Assembly: GCA_900543605.1 (NCBI GenBank)
Contig: UQSK01000041.1
Coordinates: forward strand, 1 to 16,320
Direction of reading: 5' to 3'
DNA from: an uncultured Collinsella sp.
Lineage (GTDB): Bacteria; Actinomycetota; Coriobacteriia; Coriobacteriales; Coriobacteriaceae
Length of the DNA: 16,320 nucleotides
Below are positions 12,899-16,320 of the stretch, in pieces. The first letter of the stretch is position 1. Each line of letters begins with the position of its first letter. The notes under the pieces were generated by a model. That model worked only from the letters and a program-made list of their open reading frames with translations. It was not told where the DNA came from and made no database searches. A program made the position numbers and the translations under genes.

Positions 12899-13900
12899 CT
12901 ACTCGACCGTTACAGTGATGTTCTCTCGATGCGCGCGGATGACGTCCCAGCTAAAGTGCTCGACCAGCTGCTCGGCGGTACGCGGCGTGGTGTCCGGCGC
13001 GATGCCTGTTTGCCCGGCGAGCCATCCCAACAGCGCCTCGGGTGTGCCAAAGCGGGTGCGGAGCTCGCCCAGGTCCAGATCGCGATCGCGCTTGGAAAGG
13101 CGGCGGCCGTCCGGCGACATGAGCAGCGGAATGTGCGCGTAGCGCGGTGTGGGCAGTCCCAGCAGATGTTGCAGATAGATCTGGCGCGGCGTGGAACCAA
13201 GCAGGTCGCATCCGCGTACGATCTCGGTGACGCCCATGGCAGCGTCGTCGACCACCACGGCCAGCTGATAGGCAAACACGCCGTCGCTGCGGCGCACCAA
13301 AAAGTCGCCGCACTCGGTGGCGAGTGCCTCGCATTGGGCTCCGTACGTGCGGTCAACGAATTCGACCACATCGTCTGCGAGGTCGTCGACGGCGGGCACG
13401 CGCAGGCGCGTGGCCGGAGCACGCAGGATGCTGCGGCGGGCAACCTCCTCGGCAGAAAGGCCTCGGCAGGCGCCGCGGTAGATGGGCGTGCCGTCGCTCG
13501 CATGCGGCGCGCTCGCGGCGTGGAGTTCGGCGCGCGTGCAAAAGCAGGGATAGGTGAGGCCGGCGTCTTGTAGCTGGCGCAGGGCGCTTTCGTACAGGTC
13601 TAGACGATCGTGCTGGTAGTAGGGGCCTTCGTCCCACTCAAGCCCCAGCCAGGCTAGGTCGTCAATCAATTGGGCAGCAAGTTCCGGGCGCTTGCAGCGA
13701 CCGTCCAGGTCCTCGATGCGCAACACGATGCTGCCGCCCTGGCTGCGGGCCGAAAGCCATGCGCACAGGCAGCTGAACACGTTGCCCAAGTGCATGCGGC
13801 CCGAGGGCGACGGGGCAAAGCGGCCCACGACGGGGGTGGGCGCTGTCGTTGCTGGTACGTCCGCGGCGTGTGTTGCTATGTTGCGTGCGTTGATATCCAT
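12899..13900 (-). CDS. gluQ: Glutamyl-Q tRNA(Asp) synthetase
   Basis: 333 residues from ATG 13900. GluQ-RS activates glutamate without tRNA and attaches it to the queuosine base at position 34 of tRNA-Asp. Visible are the class I signature RFAPSPSGRMHLGN (27-40), RIEDLDGRC (61-69), the zinc site C119-x-C121 with Y141 and C145, and a KMSKS-type RRLSKRD (266-272). The anticodon-binding half of glutamyl-tRNA synthetase is missing, as is normal for this family (about 290-310 residues). A 24-residue Ala/Thr-rich N-terminal extension precedes the fold. There is no ribosome site, but a -10 box lies just upstream, so the mRNA may be leaderless. Confidence 0.93.
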   Translation of the reverse strand: MDINARNIATHAADVPATTAPTPVVGRFAPSPSGRMHLGNVFSCLCAWLSARSQGGSIVLRIEDLDGRCKRPELAAQLIDDLAWLGLEWDEGPYYQHDRLDLYESALRQLQDAGLTYPCFCTRAELHAASAPHASDGTPIYRGACRGLSAEEVARRSILRAPATRLRVPAVDDLADDVVEFVDRTYGAQCEALATECGDFLVRRSDGVFAYQLAVVVDDAAMGVTEIVRGCDLLGSTPRQIYLQHLLGLPTPRYAHIPLLMSPDGRRLSKRDRDLDLGELRTRFGTPEALLGWLAGQTGIAPDTTPRTAEQLVEHFSWDVIRAHRENITVTVE

Positions 13901-13908
13901 GCGGACGA

Positions 13909-13914
13909 GTATAG
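13909..13914 (-). promoter_or_regulatory. -10 box of gluQ, suggesting a leaderless mRNA
   Basis: TATACT on the minus strand (13914-13909) ends 8 nt before the gluQ ATG. Transcription would start at or next to the start codon, which agrees with the absence of a ribosome site. No convincing -35 is seen. Confidence 0.5.
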
Positions 13915-14037
13915 CGCGGGGTGCGGTGGGGGAGACGCTGCCGTGGCCTGCAAGTTGCCGTGGCCGCGCGTTGCGCGTGCCGGATCACCGGCTCGACAGC
14001 TCGATCGCCGCCCGCCAGCCCAACCCCTCAAACGACA

Positions 14038-14073
14038 GAAACCCCGGCAGCTCTTCGCAACTGCCGGGGTTTC
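14038..14073. terminator. Orphan 13-bp perfect hairpin, terminator-like
   Basis: GAAACCCCGGCAG (14038-14050) pairs perfectly with CTGCCGGGGTTTC (14061-14073) around a 10-nt loop. The T-tract is short on both strands. It lies between the divergent gluQ and DUF2207 genes, so no gene ends here. It may belong to a lost gene or be a leader structure. The rest of 13901-14409 holds two alternative weaker hairpins (14100-14108/14121-14131 and 14112-14118/14143-14149) and the imperfect repeat below, but no gene I can support. Confidence 0.55.
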
Positions 14074-14247
14074 CGCGGAAAAGGGGGACATGATCCTCAA
14101 GCGAACGGCAAAGGGGCAAACCGTTTTCGCTCAACTGCTTTATGCCCCTCGCTCGCCGGCTTAATCGGCTAACGCCGCGCCCACACAAAGCCGCTACACC
14201 TGTGACGGAGCTATGAAGTGGTATCTATTGCCGGAGCGGGCTATGCC

Positions 14248-14297
14248 AAGGAGTGTCCCAGATTACCGGCAGATAAGGAACGTCCCCAGGTGCCGGC
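14248..14297. repeat. Imperfect tandem repeat, two 23-nt units
   Basis: 14248-14270 and 14275-14297 match at 16 of 23 positions (both start AAGGA and end CCGGC, with GTCCC inside). It may be a remnant of a longer element or chance. Confidence 0.4.
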
Positions 14298-14409
14298 CGC
14301 GGGCGTGACTTTCGTCCCGTTTGATACTCCGCTGACCTAGATGTTCGTCACATGAACCCGCAAACGTGGGACAATGACGCTACTGGTATCACAGACAAAG
14401 GATGTGCCT

Positions 14410-16272
14410 ATGAACGCCCCCGTTGCCAAGACCTGTCGGCAGCGCTGCCCGTTTGCGCGATTTGCTTCCATTTGCGCGCTCGTCGCGTGCGCGCTGTTGC
14501 TGTTGCCCGCCGTTGCACGTGCCGACGGGTATTCCATGACCCAAACCTACATCAGTGCCACGGTCGAGGCCGATGGATCGCTGACCGTTGTCGAGGGACG
14601 CCAGTTTGATTTCGACGACGACATCAACGGCGTGTTTTGGGAGATCAATACGGGCACCAACCAGCAGGGCGGCACGGCGGACGTTGACGTGCTGAGTGTC
14701 GAGGAAGAGGACACCGCGTTTAACAAAGTCGATAGCGCGAACAAGGGCGACTCTGGCGTCTACACGGTCGAGCAGACCGGTGACGGCGTAAGGATTAAGG
14801 TGTTCAGCCCCCACGAGAGCGGCGACAGTGCAATCTACTACGTGAGTTATTCCATGACCGGTGCGGTCATGAACTGGGCCGATACCGCCGAGCTCTACTG
14901 GAAGTTCGTGGGTGACGGCTGGTCTGCGGATTCCGATGACGTCGAGATGGAAGTGCGCTTCGCAAATGCCGCTGCCGGGACGGCGGCCGTCAAGGGCGAT
15001 AACTTCCGCGCATGGGGCCACGGCCCGCTGACGGGCGATGTATCGCTCGATGCGGACGAACCCATGGTCACCTATACCATTCCCTGCGTGCATCAGGGCG
15101 AATTCGCCGAGGCACGCATCGCCTTCCCTAGCGACTGGGTGCCGCAGCTTGCCGCTTCGGGCGAAGAGCGCATGTCAACGATCCTGAGCGAAGAGAAGGA
15201 ATGGGCCGACGAAGCTAACGCCCGCCGCGCTCACGCTCGCATGATTGCCAATGCACTTGCCGTGCTAAGTGTTGTTGCGGCGGTGGCCTTTACCGGCACA
15301 ATCGTTATGCTCAAGCTGCGCAAGCGCAAGCCCAAGCCGCTTTTCCAGGACGAATATTTCCGCGATGTGCCTTCGGCCGATCATCCCGCCGTGCTTTCGG
15401 CCCTCATGAGCTGGAACGAGGTGCCCGATCAGGCATATATCGCCACGCTCATGAAGCTCACTGACGACCGTGTGATCAAGCTGGAGCAGGCGACCGTGAC
15501 CAAGGCCAAGAAGGGTCTGTTGGGGCGTGAAAAAGAAGACCAGACGTATCGCGTGACGGTGAGTGATGCGGGCTGGAAGTCGGCCAAGGGCATTGACCAC
15601 ATGGTGCTCAAGGTTTTCTTTGCCGGTGCTAAGCCTGACGAGAACGGCGATCGCTCGCGCACGTTCGACGAGCTGCAGCACTACGTCAAGCAGCACGCTA
15701 CACCCGTGGGCGACAAGCTCGAGGACTATCAGAACACCGTTAAGGGCAAGCTGGCCGATAGCGAGTACGTTGCCTCGGACGGCATTGTTGCAATGGTGTT
15801 TTGCCTGGTTCTTGGTATCCTGATTGCCTTTGTTCCCGTGGGATCCATCTTCTTTACCGATGGCGCACAGGCGAACATTACCGCCGCGGTGATCTCGGTG
15901 CCGATTGTGCTGGTGGGTATCGGCGTGGGCCTTACGTTCCGCCGCTTTACGCCGGAGGGCGCCGAGGTGGCGGCTCGCTGCAAGGCGCTCAAGCATTGGC
16001 TTGAGGATTTCACGCGCCTAAAGGAAGCCGTCCCCGGCGATCTGGTGCTGTGGAACAAGCTGCTGGTGATGGGCGTGGCGCTGGGTGTTTCCAAGGAAGT
16101 GCTGCGTCAGCTTGCCGAGGCTGTGCCGTCCGAGGTGCGTGAGGCCGACGGCTTCTATGACAATTATCCCTGCTACTGGTGGTACTACCATCATTACGGT
16201 ATCGAGTCTCCGCTCGATTCGTTCGATGACGTGTATCACGAGAGCATCCGTGAGCTGGCGTCGAGCTCCGAC
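14410..16272 (+). CDS. DUF2207 family membrane protein, 3' end cut off
   Basis: The frame runs from ATG 14410 (AAAGGATG 8 nt upstream) for 621 codons with no stop and continues into the adapter. A signal peptide with a cleavage site after ARA (residue 38) is followed by an extracellular beta-rich domain that begins YSMTQTYISATVEADGSLTVVEGRQFDF, the typical DUF2207 start. A membrane helix lies at about 281-301, a cytoplasmic region with basic stretches follows, then two helices at about 458-481 and 490-511 and a helical C-terminal part. DUF2207 proteins are usually 550-650 residues and end in a Gly/Ser-rich tail, which is not reached here. Their function is not established; they are often found in actinobacteria and firmicutes. 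Confidence 0.9.
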
Positions 16273-16320
16273 CTGTCTCTTATACACATCTCCGAGCCCA
16301 CGAGACGCGTAGTAATCTCG
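16273..16320. other. Nextera adapter, index and P7 start (sequencing artefact)
   Basis: CTGTCTCTTATACACATCT begins at 16273 and continues as the full 34-nt Read-2 adapter complement to 16306. An 8-nt index (GCGTAGTA, 16307-16314) and ATCTCG, the start of the P7 flow-cell sequence, follow. None of it is genomic. Confidence 0.98.

Noticed and set aside
15265..15996. 243-codon minus-strand ORF (rich in His and Arg)
   Set aside because: Antisense shadow of the DUF2207 gene, with a composition unlike a folded protein.
16018..16287. Minus-strand ORF starting MYKRQ
   Set aside because: Its start lies in the right-end adapter, and it is antisense to the DUF2207 gene.
1..16320. CRISPR array, prophage, toxin-antitoxin or restriction system
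   Set aside because: No regularly spaced repeats, cas, integrase, structural phage genes or toxin-antitoxin pairs were found; MazG here is the two-domain housekeeping form, not part of a toxin module.

Overview
The window is a GC-rich chromosomal contig from an actinobacterium, most likely class Coriobacteriia and plausibly Collinsella. This rests on the mazG-eno-divIC-ppx gene order, the codon use and the overall gene mix; no 16S rRNA or other taxonomic marker is present. Both ends are library adapter, not biology: positions 1-30 and 16273-16320 match the Illumina Nextera Read-2 transposase adapter, and the right end continues into an 8-nt index and the start of P7. Real DNA is therefore 31-16272, and the first and last genes are cut by the contig ends.

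Layout. 31-906 (-) is a PHP-type histidinol-phosphatase-like gene, missing its 3' end. 907-1222 is a divergent intergenic region with a perfect 21-bp inverted repeat. 1223-3193 (+) holds a stand-alone LarC C-terminal domain gene, a YfcE-type phosphodiesterase and mazG, ending in a hairpin terminator. 3384-4673 (+) is enolase with its own terminator, followed by divIC/ftsB-like and ppx/gppA (4870-6656). 6657-7117 is a repeat-rich stretch: a long imperfect hairpin, a roughly 81-bp direct duplication of a tRNA-Leu 3' end plus its terminator, a hairpin-rich filler, and an intact tRNA-Leu(UAA) on the minus strand. 7118-7741 (-) is a membrane-anchored helical-repeat protein. 7905-8584 (+) is a PTS IIB protein plus a small VOC protein. 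8660-11279 (-) is an operon of DUF4342-like protein, OmpR-type response regulator and sensor kinase. 11280-11832 carries a 184-bp element with perfect 32-bp inverted ends. 11833-12883 (+) encodes a small membrane protein and a metallophosphoesterase. 12899-13900 (-) is GluQ-RS, and 14410-16272 (+) is a DUF2207 membrane protein missing its 3' end.

How the genes work together. Much of the window is housekeeping: glycolysis (eno), nucleotide sanitation (mazG), division (divIC), (p)ppGpp/polyphosphate metabolism (ppx/gppA) and tRNA modification (gluQ). The two-component operon looks like an envelope-sensing unit. The most unusual material is non-coding: three unrelated long inverted-repeat structures and the tRNA-linked duplication. 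I found no phage, CRISPR array, transposase or defence system.
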